DNA of 11,582 nt, taken from the NCBI GenBank assembly GCA_031279395.1, contig JAITIO010000016.1, positions 1 to 11,582 of the forward strand. Reading direction: 5' to 3'. Under the pieces are notes generated by a model. The model was given only the letters and a program-made list of their open reading frames with translations. It was not told the origin of the DNA and did no database searches. Position 1 is the stretch's first letter. The number at the start of each line of letters is the position of its first letter. Both the position numbers and the translations under genes were made by a program. This stretch comes from Puniceicoccales bacterium. Its GTDB lineage: Bacteria > Verrucomicrobiota > Verrucomicrobiia > Opitutales > JAIRKQ01. Shown in pieces: positions 1 to 7,070 of this stretch.

Positions 1-1287
1 AAAGGTAGTGAAATCAAACTGGCAGTGTTAGTAAAAGAAGGCAAATTGTCAGTGGAAAATTTCCCTACAGTGGAATCAAAAGACAAAACCGAAAAACTTG
101 CCAATGCCCTGCTTAAGACCGAAGGTGGTGCAGACAAACTGGCAGACCTGGTAATAAAGGGCAAATTGTTAGTGGAAAATTTCCCTACGTTGAACGGAAT
201 ATCAGTAAACAAAATCTCAGCATTTGCCCAAGCCCTGCTTGATAAAGATGGTGCAGACAAACTGGCAGACCTGGTATTAGCCGATAAATTGAAAATGGCC
301 CAAGCCCAAATCGAACAATTTACCGATGCCCTGTTTGCGGCTGATGGTGCAGTCAAACTGGCAGCGTTGGTAATAAAGGACAAATTGTTAAAGGACAACT
401 TCCCTACGTTGATCAGAATATCAGTAGACAAAGTTTCAGCATTTACCAATGCCCTGCTTGAGCAAAATACCGCTGGCATAGAGTGTTTAACAGCATTTGC
501 CCGCAGAGACCTATTGCCGAAGCTATTGTTTGTAAGGGGAGAAGCCAAAGCATTTGCCCAAGCCCTGCTTAAGCAAAATACCGCTGGCATAAAGTGTTTA
601 ACAGAATTTGCTTACGGAGACCTATTGCCGAAGCCATTGTTTGTAGAGGAAGAAGCCAAAACATTTGCCAATGCCATGCTTGAGCAAAATACCGCTGGCA
701 TAAAGTGTTTAACAGCATTTGCCCGCAAAGGCCTATTGCCGAAGCCATTGTTTATAAAGGGAGAAGCCAAAGCATTTACCAATGCCCTGCTTGAGCAAAA
801 TGGCATAGAGTGTTTAACAGAATTTGCCCGCAAAGGCCTATTGCCGAAGCCATTTCCGTTTATAAAGGGAGAAGCCAAAACATTTACCAATGACCTGCTT
901 AAGCGAAATACCGCTGGCATAGAGTGTTTAACAGCATTTGCTTACGGAGGCCTATTGCCGAATCCATTGTTTGTAGAGGGAGAGTTTATAAAGGAAGAAG
1001 CCAAAACATTTACCAATGACCTGCTTAAGCAAAATACCGCTGGCATAAAGTGTTTAATAGAATTTGCCCGCAAAGGCCTATTGCCGAATCCATTGTTTGT
1101 AAGGGGAGAAGCCAAAGCATTTGCCCAAGCCCTGCTTAAGCAAAATGGCATAGAGTGTTTAATAGAATTTGCCTGCCAAGGCCTATTGCCAGATCTGCCA
1201 CTGAAGGGTGGTAAAACCAGGGATGATCTCATAAAAAGGTCAAAACTAGATGCCGTACAGTTAAGAGAGATTATAGATCTCGATTGA
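1..1287 (+). CDS. Helical tandem-repeat protein, 3' part only
   Basis: The frame is open from base 1, and residues before the GTG at 25 (KGSEIKLA) already match the repeat, so the true start lies outside the window. The protein is almost entirely repeats. Four looser units come first (about 32-42 residues, core GADKLADLVIKGKLL, then a second helix like AFAQALLDKD). Seven tighter units of mostly 37 residues follow (core GIECLTAFARKGLLP, then EAKAFTNALLEQN). Each unit looks like two helices with a turn, as in alpha-solenoid binding scaffolds. The tight units each carry one Cys (IECL or IKCL); the loose ones do not. A non-repeat tail of about 25 residues (ending LREIIDLD) closes the protein. I see no signal peptide, membrane segment or catalytic motif in this part, and I do not recognise the family. 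A role as a binding scaffold or secreted effector is only inference. Confidence 0.85.
   Translation, partial: KGSEIKLAVLVKEGKLSVENFPTVESKDKTEKLANALLKTEGGADKLADLVIKGKLLVENFPTLNGISVNKISAFAQALLDKDGADKLADLVLADKLKMAQAQIEQFTDALFAADGAVKLAALVIKDKLLKDNFPTLIRISVDKVSAFTNALLEQNTAGIECLTAFARRDLLPKLLFVRGEAKAFAQALLKQNTAGIKCLTEFAYGDLLPKPLFVEEEAKTFANAMLEQNTAGIKCLTAFARKGLLPKPLFIKGEAKAFTNALLEQNGIECLTEFARKGLLPKPFPFIKGEAKTFTNDLLKRNTAGIECLTAFAYGGLLPNPLFVEGEFIKEEAKTFTNDLLKQNTAGIKCLIEFARKGLLPNPLFVRGEAKAFAQALLKQNGIECLIEFACQGLLPDLPLKGGKTRDDLIKRSKLDAVQLREIIDLD
469..1200 (+). repeat. Tandem coding repeats of about 111 bp, seven copies
   Basis: Copies begin at 469, 580, 691, 802, 910, 1036 and 1147. Unit lengths are 111, 111, 111, 108, 126 and 111 bp, and the last copy decays into the C-terminal tail. 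All lengths are multiples of three, so the frame is kept. The copies starting at 802 and 1147 lack the leading Thr-Ala codons. The copy at 910 is 15 bp longer, with an extra VEGEF-like stretch, and the copy at 802 has a one-codon insertion (KPFPF). Blocks of near-identical bases, such as the stretch around ctgcttaagcaaaataccgc, point to recent duplication or gene conversion. Confidence 0.9.
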
Positions 1288-1313
1288 TGCTGATGCAGAT
1301 TAGTCGGGATTGA

Positions 1314-1445
1314 TTACTCCAGAGACAGCTTTTCTATTCGGCTCATAAATTCGACTCCTCCCTTGCCGATTTTATTTGCCTCTGCTTCCGTTTCTATTCC
1401 TTCCTTTTTAATCTTTCGATGGCGAACCAAATGGCCTTTGTGGTT
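1314..1445 (-). other. Small antisense ORF or gene remnant in the hisS upstream gap
   Basis: The minus strand is open from just after a stop at 1446-1448 to a stop at 1314-1316, about 43 codons. It has TTG and internal ATG as possible starts and no clear ribosome binding site. The peptide is rich in Lys, Glu and Gly and ends with EFMSRIEKLSLE. The strand is purine-rich, which by itself yields Lys/Glu/Arg peptides, so this may be chance. Apart from the -35-like hexamer and ribosome binding site of hisS at its right edge, I see nothing else in the 217-bp gap. Confidence 0.15.
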
Positions 1446-1504
1446 TTATGGCATATTTATTTTTAACATTGAAAAGTTTTTGTTTTAGTCCATAGGAGTA
1501 AAGC

Positions 1505-2803
1505 ATGTCCACCTTTCAGGCATTGGCAGGTTTTAGGGATTTTTATCCCGACGATTGTGCATTTAAAAATTTCGTTTTTGAACGTTTTCGCCAATCTGCG
1601 ACGACATTTGGGTTTGAAGAATATGATGCCCCGATCCTAGAACCCATGGAATTGTTTACGGCAAAGTCTGGAGAAGAGATTGTTTCCCAATTGTTCAACT
1701 TTGAAGACAAAGGAGGCCGATCGGTTGCCATGCGGCCAGAGATGACACCGTCCCTCGCCCGTATGGTTGGAGCACGGGCAAGTGCGCTTAGACGACCTAT
1801 CAAATGGTTCAGTATTTCGGAAATGTTTCGCTACGAACGTCCACAAAAGGGACGCCTGCGGTCATTCTATCAATTTAATGCCGACATATTTGGGAATGAG
1901 TTATCTTACGCTGATGCTGAAATAATTTTGTTGGGAATCCACATGTTGAAAAGTTTCGGGTTAACGGCGGAAGATTTCCACGTTCGGCTCAGCGATAGGC
2001 AGCTATGGACGTTATTTATTCGATACCATAACATAGGAGAAGATGATGTCCCGGAAGTACTCGGAATAATTGATAAAATTGAACGGGAAGAGCCATCGAA
2101 AACCATCGAAAATTTGGATAAAATTTGCAGAGGTGATGGCCGGAAAATATTCGACGATATTTTGGAAATTAGAACCATTCACTCGGTGGATGGTATTCGG
2201 AAATTTTTTAAAAAATTTGAAAATGATGCCTGTGCCAAAAGGATTGACGAATTGGCACAGTTGTTAGCTAGGATGAAAATGTTTGGAGTGTCCGATTTTG
2301 TGACCATTGACTTCAATATAGTACGAGGATTGGCATATTATACCGGGTTTGTCTTTGAAATATTTGAACGTAGTGGACAGTCCCGTGCCCTAGCAGGCGG
2401 TGGGAGATACGACAACCTAATTAAAAGATTGGGATATGCGGATTTACCCGCCGTTGGATTTGCAATTGGAGATGTTACACTTAGAAACCTATTGAAAGAA
2501 AAAAATATTGTCCCGAAACTATCAAAAAACACACACTGTTTTGTTGTGTATTCCACACAAACGGAAATGTTAGCCCTGCAACAGGCAACGATGCTACGCG
2601 AGCAAAGGATAAATACCGACTATTGCCTAGATCCGGCAACTTTTAGTAAGCAATTAAAAATGGCAGCCCAGGCAGATGCAAAGTATGCGATCATTTTCGG
2701 AGAAGAGGAAGCGAAGACCGGCCATGCCAAGATAAAAGATATGTCATCCGCCAATGAAATTGTCGTGGAAATTGATAGGCTCGTCGAAGTGATCTCCAGA
2801 TGA
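1505..2803 (+). CDS. hisS: Histidine--tRNA ligase
   Basis: Class II aminoacyl-tRNA synthetase that charges tRNA-His with histidine in the cytoplasm. The 432 residues match the usual bacterial length. Visible signatures are the N-terminal LAGFRDFYPDD, RPEMTPSLARM at about 78-87, motif 2 from MFRYERPQKGRLRSFYQF to about 130, the histidine-specific RGLAYYTG at 274-281, AGGGRYDNLI at 297-306, and a motif-3 segment AVGFAIG near 316. An anticodon-binding domain occupies about 340-432. RGLAYYTG has Ala where the E. coli enzyme has Asp (RGLDYY); the catalytic Arg (R274) is kept. The ATG is favoured by an AGGAG at 1494-1498, 6 nt upstream. The 3' end overlaps the next gene by ATGA, so the two are probably co-translated. 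The HisZ paralog is a less likely reading because motif 2 and the histidine motifs are intact. Confidence 0.95.
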   Translation: MSTFQALAGFRDFYPDDCAFKNFVFERFRQSATTFGFEEYDAPILEPMELFTAKSGEEIVSQLFNFEDKGGRSVAMRPEMTPSLARMVGARASALRRPIKWFSISEMFRYERPQKGRLRSFYQFNADIFGNELSYADAEIILLGIHMLKSFGLTAEDFHVRLSDRQLWTLFIRYHNIGEDDVPEVLGIIDKIEREEPSKTIENLDKICRGDGRKIFDDILEIRTIHSVDGIRKFFKKFENDACAKRIDELAQLLARMKMFGVSDFVTIDFNIVRGLAYYTGFVFEIFERSGQSRALAGGGRYDNLIKRLGYADLPAVGFAIGDVTLRNLLKEKNIVPKLSKNTHCFVVYSTQTEMLALQQATMLREQRINTDYCLDPATFSKQLKMAAQADAKYAIIFGEEEAKTGHAKIKDMSSANEIVVEIDRLVEVISR

Positions 2804-3135
2804 TAGAAAATGATAACAGCACGGCTATGGTGGAATATTTTTGGGATATTCTCAAAACCGTTTATGATCCCGAAATCGGGGTGAACATTGTCGACCTGGG
2901 AATGGTCTATGCCGTAGATGCAAAAAGTTGCCAAGGAGATAAATTTGACGTAAATATCGAAATGACGCTAACGTCACCGGGGTGTCCACTTGCCGACATG
3001 ATTGCAGAAAATGTAAAATCGGCAATTAGGGATACGGGAAAATGTTCAAAAGTTGACGTGAATTTTGTTTTCGACCCTCCTTGGAATGCTGATATGATTA
3101 CGGCGGAAGGGAAAATGCAACTGGGATTACTTTAA
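2800..3135 (+). CDS. MIP18/SufT-like (DUF59) iron-sulfur assembly protein
   Basis: A 111-residue single-domain protein. The family acts in iron-sulfur cluster assembly or maturation. It shows the family signature YDPEIGVNIVDLGMVY at residues 22-37 and TSPGCP at 58-63, whose Cys62 is the conserved family cysteine. A hydrophobic core segment and a C-terminal FDPPWNADMITAEGKMQLG complete the domain; the PPW and the MI segment after it are typical. Its ATG overlaps the hisS stop by 4 bp, so it is very likely in one operon with hisS. No sufBCDS genes lie nearby, so a specific role in the SUF pathway is inferred from family membership only. Confidence 0.88.
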   Translation: MIENDNSTAMVEYFWDILKTVYDPEIGVNIVDLGMVYAVDAKSCQGDKFDVNIEMTLTSPGCPLADMIAENVKSAIRDTGKCSKVDVNFVFDPPWNADMITAEGKMQLGLL

Positions 3136-3138
3136 TTC

Positions 3139-3179
3139 TTGCATAAAGAAATAGAAATTCCTATACTTTAGGAAATTTT
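3139..3179 (+). promoter_or_regulatory. Candidate sigma70 promoter with palindrome over the -10
   Basis: TTGCAT (3139-3144), a 17-nt spacer and TATACT (3162-3167) resemble a housekeeping promoter for the chaperone gene at 3221. A near-perfect hairpin covers the -10: AAATTCCTA (3155-3163), a 5-nt loop, and TAGGAAATTT (3169-3178) with one bulged A. The palindrome could be an operator. It is followed by TTTTA, so a weak terminator for the hisS operon is an alternative. A second promoter-like pair, TTGATC (3184-3189), 16 nt, TATCAA (3206-3211), lies closer to the start codon. Confidence 0.4.
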
Positions 3180-3220
3180 ACTATTGATCGCTTACAAAAC
3201 TTAATTATCAAAGGTACAAA

Positions 3221-3697
3221 ATGAGTGCTAGTAAAACAAAAATAGAGGATGCGTTAGCCAATTTAGCATTGCGATTGAAGTTAGAATCACTGAAACTTAA
3301 TGAAAAGAATGAAACCTATTTGCTCTTTGATCAGAAGTTTCATGTGACGTGTATCTTTGATCCCGATAAGGATGAATTTATATTAACGTCCGTCGTTGGA
3401 GAACTTAAAAAATTTTCCTTGGAAGCATATAAGAAAATACTCGGAGATAATTTCTTTTGGGCTGGAACGGCAGGTTCTAGATTGTTCCTTGAGCCTGGCG
3501 AAGGGGATAGCCCTGATACGATCATATTGAAAGAAATTGTACCGCTAGCAATGTTCGATGAAGAACGTTTGTACGAACGCATGGAAGATTTTGTAAATGC
3601 TGTGGAATATTGGTCAACGGAATATCCAAAGTTGCAGCAAGGAGGTGGATCTCCATCGGTAAGTCAATCAACGGGTGGGTTTATGGTATCTGCCTAG
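3221..3697 (+). CDS. CesT-like type III secretion chaperone
   Basis: A 158-residue protein that follows the class I (CesT/Tir) chaperone pattern. An N-terminal helix (IEDALANLALRLKL) is followed by strands YLLFDQKFHVTCIF and DEFILTSVVGEL, then YKKILGDNFFW, then a Gly-rich turn and strand (GTAGSRLFLEP), then IVPLAMFDEERLYERMEDFV, ending with a helix containing EYW. In this family such proteins dimerise and keep an effector secretion-competent in the cytoplasm. The last 20 or so residues are Ser/Gly-rich and probably disordered. The family is divergent, so this is a pattern call; the YbjN-like fold is similar and the main alternative. No secretion apparatus genes are in the window. AAAGG at 3210-3214 supports the ATG. 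It begins a tightly spaced run of five genes. Confidence 0.62.
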   Translation: MSASKTKIEDALANLALRLKLESLKLNEKNETYLLFDQKFHVTCIFDPDKDEFILTSVVGELKKFSLEAYKKILGDNFFWAGTAGSRLFLEPGEGDSPDTIILKEIVPLAMFDEERLYERMEDFVNAVEYWSTEYPKLQQGGGSPSVSQSTGGFMVSA

Positions 3698-3715
3698 GAA
3701 AACTATGGGGGGACC

Positions 3716-4315
3716 ATGTGCGCTTTGGTTGATTCGTGGCTTCAAGGACTAAAAATAGCTCCCACTTTATACTCGCAGCGATTATTATTGCGCCCCATAT
3801 GCGTTGGTGATGTGGCTCATATTCAAAGGTGTGTAAATGATAGGCGAGTGTCCGATAATTTGTCATATACTCCTTATCCCTACACCATAGAAATGGCAGA
3901 AATTTGGACACGCAACGTGGATAAAGGAATGACGCAAGGTACCTGTTGTTATTGGACCATTTGCAATAACAAAATGAATAATTTCGTAGGGTCCATGGGG
4001 ATCAGTTTATATAGGGAACAGGAAAATTGCGAACTGCATTACTGGATCAGTGCCGAGGAATGGAACAAAGGATATTGTACGGAAGCTTCCAAACGTATAA
4101 TTGTACATGTCTTCGAAGATTTGAACATGCATAGGGCACATGTAACTCACCGAGAACACAATGTGGCTTCCAAAAGTGTGATAGAAAAATGTGGATTCGT
4201 GCTGGAAGGAAACTCCCGGGAATCATTGAAACGATTTGGGAAGTTTGAAAATGTAATGATGTATGGCCTTCTGCGAGACGAATATCTTGCCTTGAAGGCA
4301 AAAGGAATATACTAA
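3716..4315 (+). CDS. GNAT-family N-acetyltransferase, RimJ/RimL type
   Basis: A 199-residue protein with the layout of acetyl-CoA-dependent N-acetyltransferases of the RimJ/RimL branch. The SQRLLLRPICVGDVAHI opening is typical. A strand segment NFVGSMGISL is followed by ELHYWISAEEWNKGYCTEA, where the acetyl-CoA pyrophosphate-binding turn (family form W-x-x-G-Y-x-T-E-A) sits. RAHVTHREHNVASKSVIEKCGFVLEG then carries the family's N-x-x-S-x-x-V-x-E-K-x-G-F motif. The substrate cannot be told from sequence; ribosomal-protein N-termini, spermidine and small amines are all known for relatives. A GGGGGGA stretch just upstream supports the ATG at 3716. It lies 18 nt after the chaperone gene and 8 nt before lptF, so it is probably co-transcribed. 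Confidence 0.88.
   Translation: MCALVDSWLQGLKIAPTLYSQRLLLRPICVGDVAHIQRCVNDRRVSDNLSYTPYPYTIEMAEIWTRNVDKGMTQGTCCYWTICNNKMNNFVGSMGISLYREQENCELHYWISAEEWNKGYCTEASKRIIVHVFEDLNMHRAHVTHREHNVASKSVIEKCGFVLEGNSRESLKRFGKFENVMMYGLLRDEYLALKAKGIY
4286..4313 (+). promoter_or_regulatory. Candidate promoter at the end of the GNAT gene, driving lptF
   Basis: TTGCCT (4286-4291), 16-nt spacer, TATACT (4308-4313; five of six consensus bases). A transcript would start at about 4320, only a few bases before the lptF ATG at 4324, and no ribosome binding site is visible there. This would allow lptF to be made independently of the upstream genes. Confidence 0.4.
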
Positions 4316-4323
4316 AGTTTTCT

Positions 4324-5409
4324 ATGAAGCTGTTCCATCGGTACATACTATCCAAATGGCTTAAATCATTCCTGTGTGCCTGTTTAATAATAGTAAGCTT
4401 ACTCCTGCTCGAAGATGTATATAAGAACCTTTACCTTTTTGTAAAGGCTCAAAGCAGCTTTACAAAATTGGTCAGATATTATTTTTCCCTGAGTGTTTCA
4501 TTTGTTTCACTTGTTATTCCTCTTGCAATCTTCATATCTGTCCTATTTACACTGGGGCAGCTCCACAGAAAAAATGAAATTATCGGAGCGCGATGTGCCG
4601 GGATGAGCATTTTGGAAATTTCCAAACCCATAATAGTCGGTGGAATTGTTTTGGCACTAGGCAATTTACTTTTTGAATCCTTCATAATTCCAAGCGCGAT
4701 CGATTATGTGACAACTTTCCGATTGGAAATAGATCTCAGAGGAGGATACACAACGGAAGCTTCCAAAATAGGGTTTTACAATCACATAGACAATCGCCTG
4801 TGGTTTTTTAAAAATTTGGATAAATTATCCCACATGGCAAGGGATGTGACCATTAGCTGCTACAACGATAAAAATGTGGAAGAATCAAGAATATTTGCTC
4901 AAACTGCGATATTTCCCAAAGATAAAAAATATTGGATCTGTAAAAATTGCAGCATCATAACCTTTGATCCATCAACCGAATTGCCGACTGGCACCAAATT
5001 GTTTGCCGAAAAAGCTTTCGAGACGTTTACCGAGACTCCCAAGGCCATACTGGCATCCATAAAAAAGACAAAGGATTTATCATTTCCTGAAGTGTTGGAA
5101 GCCATCAAATACTGCCACAGTGAGTCCGCAAAAAATGTTTTTTTGGTAAAATTTCATCGGATATTTGCCAACGCTGCCGACTGCATAATCATTTTATTTT
5201 TGGCGGTTCCTTTTGCGGTAATGGGAGTAAGGGTCAATCCTTTCGTAAACATTAGCAGAGCCTCTGGATTTCTGCTAATATTTCTTTTTTGTGGGACTAT
5301 CTGCGAAACCTTTGGAAGCAGTGGAATTCTTCGACCAGCATTTGCCGTTTGGATAACCAATATTTTAATCCTTCTGCCCATCGTAGGACTATTTCGTAGG
5401 GCCATGTAA
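4324..5409 (+). CDS. LptF/LptG-family lipopolysaccharide export permease
   Basis: A 361-residue inner-membrane protein of the YjgP/YjgQ family, which with LptB extracts lipopolysaccharide from the inner membrane and passes it to LptC/LptA. It has three N-terminal membrane segments (about 12-30, 53-77 and 101-121), a soluble beta-rich periplasmic domain (about 125-275) and three C-terminal segments (about 283-301, 311-328 and 336-355). ENEIIG-type residues (RKNEIIGARCAGMS) after the second segment are a family hallmark, as is IIPSA after the third. The C-terminal FAVMGVRV is also typical. LptF and LptG cannot be told apart with confidence. It follows the GNAT gene by 8 nt and precedes an exonuclease gene by 4 nt. 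Its presence implies an LPS-type outer membrane. Confidence 0.9.
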   Translation: MKLFHRYILSKWLKSFLCACLIIVSLLLLEDVYKNLYLFVKAQSSFTKLVRYYFSLSVSFVSLVIPLAIFISVLFTLGQLHRKNEIIGARCAGMSILEISKPIIVGGIVLALGNLLFESFIIPSAIDYVTTFRLEIDLRGGYTTEASKIGFYNHIDNRLWFFKNLDKLSHMARDVTISCYNDKNVEESRIFAQTAIFPKDKKYWICKNCSIITFDPSTELPTGTKLFAEKAFETFTETPKAILASIKKTKDLSFPEVLEAIKYCHSESAKNVFLVKFHRIFANAADCIIILFLAVPFAVMGVRVNPFVNISRASGFLLIFLFCGTICETFGSSGILRPAFAVWITNILILLPIVGLFRRAM

Positions 5410-5413
5410 ACAA

Positions 5414-5962
5414 ATGAGTATCATCCATGTCATAGATTTTGAAGGAAATAGGAATTTGGGGATTTCAGAGTTTGGAGTAGTTACAATGGAAAATTTTGGG
5501 ATAAAAGGTGCACGGATGGAACATTGTTTAAATTTTTTTGAAAATTATTTGGAGTACTTTTTATCTCTGAGGCGATCAGGGATATTGGCTGCCCATTCAG
5601 CCCAAACGGAAGATTATTTACTGCGCCATCACTGGCCTTCTCCCGGAAGCGTTCCTGGGTTCGGGTTCGTGGAAGGTGGCACAACGGTATCCTGGGGGCC
5701 CTGGATAGATACCAAGTTGGTCTATCGACGGCTGTTCAAAGGGCTAATATCCTACGAATTACAGGACCTCATCGCCTCATTTAATTTACATTCCCCCCTA
5801 TCAAAATTGGCAAAGCGATATTGTTCTTTCTCTGCCATGAATTTTCACAACTCCCTATTTGATGCTCTCGCTGCGGCATTGCTAATACAAAACCTGCCGA
5901 GATATTTTTCAAACGTTTCACTCCAAATTTTGCTTTCACTTTGCAAACCAAATAACGCATAA
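5414..5962 (+). CDS. DnaQ-like DEDDh 3'-5' exonuclease
   Basis: A 182-residue protein with the RNase H-like fold of proofreading exonucleases. Motif I is VIDFEG (Asp8, Glu10). Motif II is degenerate: AAHSAQTEDYLLRH at 59-72, where relatives carry H-N-x-x-F-D; Glu66 or Asp67 would be the metal ligand. WIDT near 97-100 matches the i-D-T step seen after motif II. Motif III is HNSLFDA with His145 and Asp150 (H-x4-D), the DEDDh type. It could trim RNA or DNA; the substrate is unknown. The domain fills the protein, so it is a free-standing enzyme and not a polymerase fusion. It starts 4 nt after the lptF stop, without a clear ribosome binding site, and is probably translationally coupled. Confidence 0.8.
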   Translation: MSIIHVIDFEGNRNLGISEFGVVTMENFGIKGARMEHCLNFFENYLEYFLSLRRSGILAAHSAQTEDYLLRHHWPSPGSVPGFGFVEGGTTVSWGPWIDTKLVYRRLFKGLISYELQDLIASFNLHSPLSKLAKRYCSFSAMNFHNSLFDALAAALLIQNLPRYFSNVSLQILLSLCKPNNA

Positions 5963-5967
5963 ATTTA

Positions 5968-6942
5968 TTGACAAAAATCGATGAAAAACCATCCATACCA
6001 GCCATGGAACCAAGTGGATTCTGGGCGATAATTATCGTCATTGCAATAGTTGTAATTTCTGGCTTTTTCGTTGTTAAACAGCAAACATGTGTCATCCTAG
6101 AAAGACTAGGGAAATTTTACCGTGTGGTAAATCCTGGACTGTCGTGGCGTATTCCCGGGATTGATATGATTGTCGGCAGGATATCGCTGCGCATACACCA
6201 ATTATACGTAGAAGTTGAGACAAAAACACAGGACAATGTTTTTGTGAATGTTGCCGTTGCCGTACAATACCGTGTGCTCAAAGAAAAAGTTTTCCAAGCC
6301 TATTATACCCTCGACGATCACCAAGCTCAGATCAAATCGTTTGTATTTGATTTGGTCCGTGCCCAAGTTCCACTGCTAATTTTGGACGATGTTTTTTCGA
6401 GGAAAGATGACATCGCAAACGCAGTAAAAGCAAATTTGGGTGAAACAATGTCTGATTTTGGCTATGAAATTGTTGAAGCCCTGATAACGGACATTAATCC
6501 CGATGCAAATGTTAAGGCTGCGATGAATGAGATCAATACGGCCCAACGGTTACGCGTTGCTGCCACGGAGCGGGGAGAAAGTGAAAAAATTATCCGAGTA
6601 AAACAGGCGGAGGCAGAAGCGGAAGCCAATATTTTGCACGGAAAAGGTATAGCGGGACAACGGGCTGCTATCATAGAGGGACTCAGTCGTTCCGTCGAAG
6701 ACTTTGTCAAGCATGTCCCTGGGTCAAATTCGACAGTCGTAATGGATATGGTCATGTTAATCCAATATATCGACACGCTCAAGGAAATTGGAAGCCATTC
6801 GAACTCAAACGTCGTTTTTGTTCCCCATTCCCCTGGCGCTGTACAGAATATTAGTGATCAAATCCGCGAAACAATATTTGCTGAAAAATTGGGATGCACC
6901 GATGTAAACGGAAAGGCTCAACGGTTGGAAAAAGGGAAATAA
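5968..6942 (+). CDS. SPFH (stomatin/prohibitin) membrane protein, HIR-like
   Basis: A membrane-anchored SPFH-domain protein. One N-terminal membrane segment (about residues 18-36, FWAIIIVIAIVVISGFFVV) leads into the SPFH domain (VILERLGKF, TKTQDNVFVNV, VQYRVL, FDLVRAQVP, LDDVF). A charged Ala/Glu-rich coiled coil follows (RVAATERGESEKIIRVKQAE), then a C-terminal part with GIAGQRAAIIEGL, VVMDMVM, QYIDTLKEIG and FVPHSPGAV. That tail closely follows plant hypersensitive-induced-reaction proteins as I remember them. Such proteins assemble into rings that organise membrane microdomains or guard proteases. The start is uncertain: TTG at 5968 keeps the tight operon spacing (5 nt after the previous stop), while ATG at 6004 gives a cleaner N-terminus of 312 residues. 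Neither has a ribosome binding site, and TTG at 5968 is part of a TTGACA that could be a -35 element. Confidence 0.9.
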   Translation: MTKIDEKPSIPAMEPSGFWAIIIVIAIVVISGFFVVKQQTCVILERLGKFYRVVNPGLSWRIPGIDMIVGRISLRIHQLYVEVETKTQDNVFVNVAVAVQYRVLKEKVFQAYYTLDDHQAQIKSFVFDLVRAQVPLLILDDVFSRKDDIANAVKANLGETMSDFGYEIVEALITDINPDANVKAAMNEINTAQRLRVAATERGESEKIIRVKQAEAEAEANILHGKGIAGQRAAIIEGLSRSVEDFVKHVPGSNSTVVMDMVMLIQYIDTLKEIGSHSNSNVVFVPHSPGAVQNISDQIRETIFAEKLGCTDVNGKAQRLEKGK

Positions 6943-7034
6943 GACATCGAAAAGTAGTATCAAACCCGTCGAAACAGGCACAATACACGGGGGTGGAATT
7001 GGCGTGGGAATAATGTGAGCACCATTTTATCAAA

Positions 7035-7063
7035 TTGACAAAGCACCGACTTTCCCATAAAAA
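7035..7063 (+). promoter_or_regulatory. Candidate dapB promoter
   Basis: A perfect TTGACA (7035-7040), 17-nt spacer and TAAAAA (7058-7063; four of six) point to a transcript start near 7070, right at the GTG start of dapB (7071). If the TTG at 7035 were instead the start codon, this would be coding; the family alignment argues against that. Confidence 0.5.
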
Positions 7064-7070
7064 AAGCTCC

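Noticed and set aside
469..1200. CRISPR array
   Set aside because: The periodic units are in-frame coding repeats of 108-126 bp without unique spacers or short identical repeats.
612..1232. Two minus-strand frames opposite the repeat protein
   Set aside because: The repeats are multiples of three, so an open antisense frame is simply copied with each unit; no start signal or domain.
1505..2803. HisZ regulatory paralog in place of HisRS
   Set aside because: Class II motif 2, both histidine motifs and the anticodon-binding domain are present; no his biosynthesis genes adjoin.
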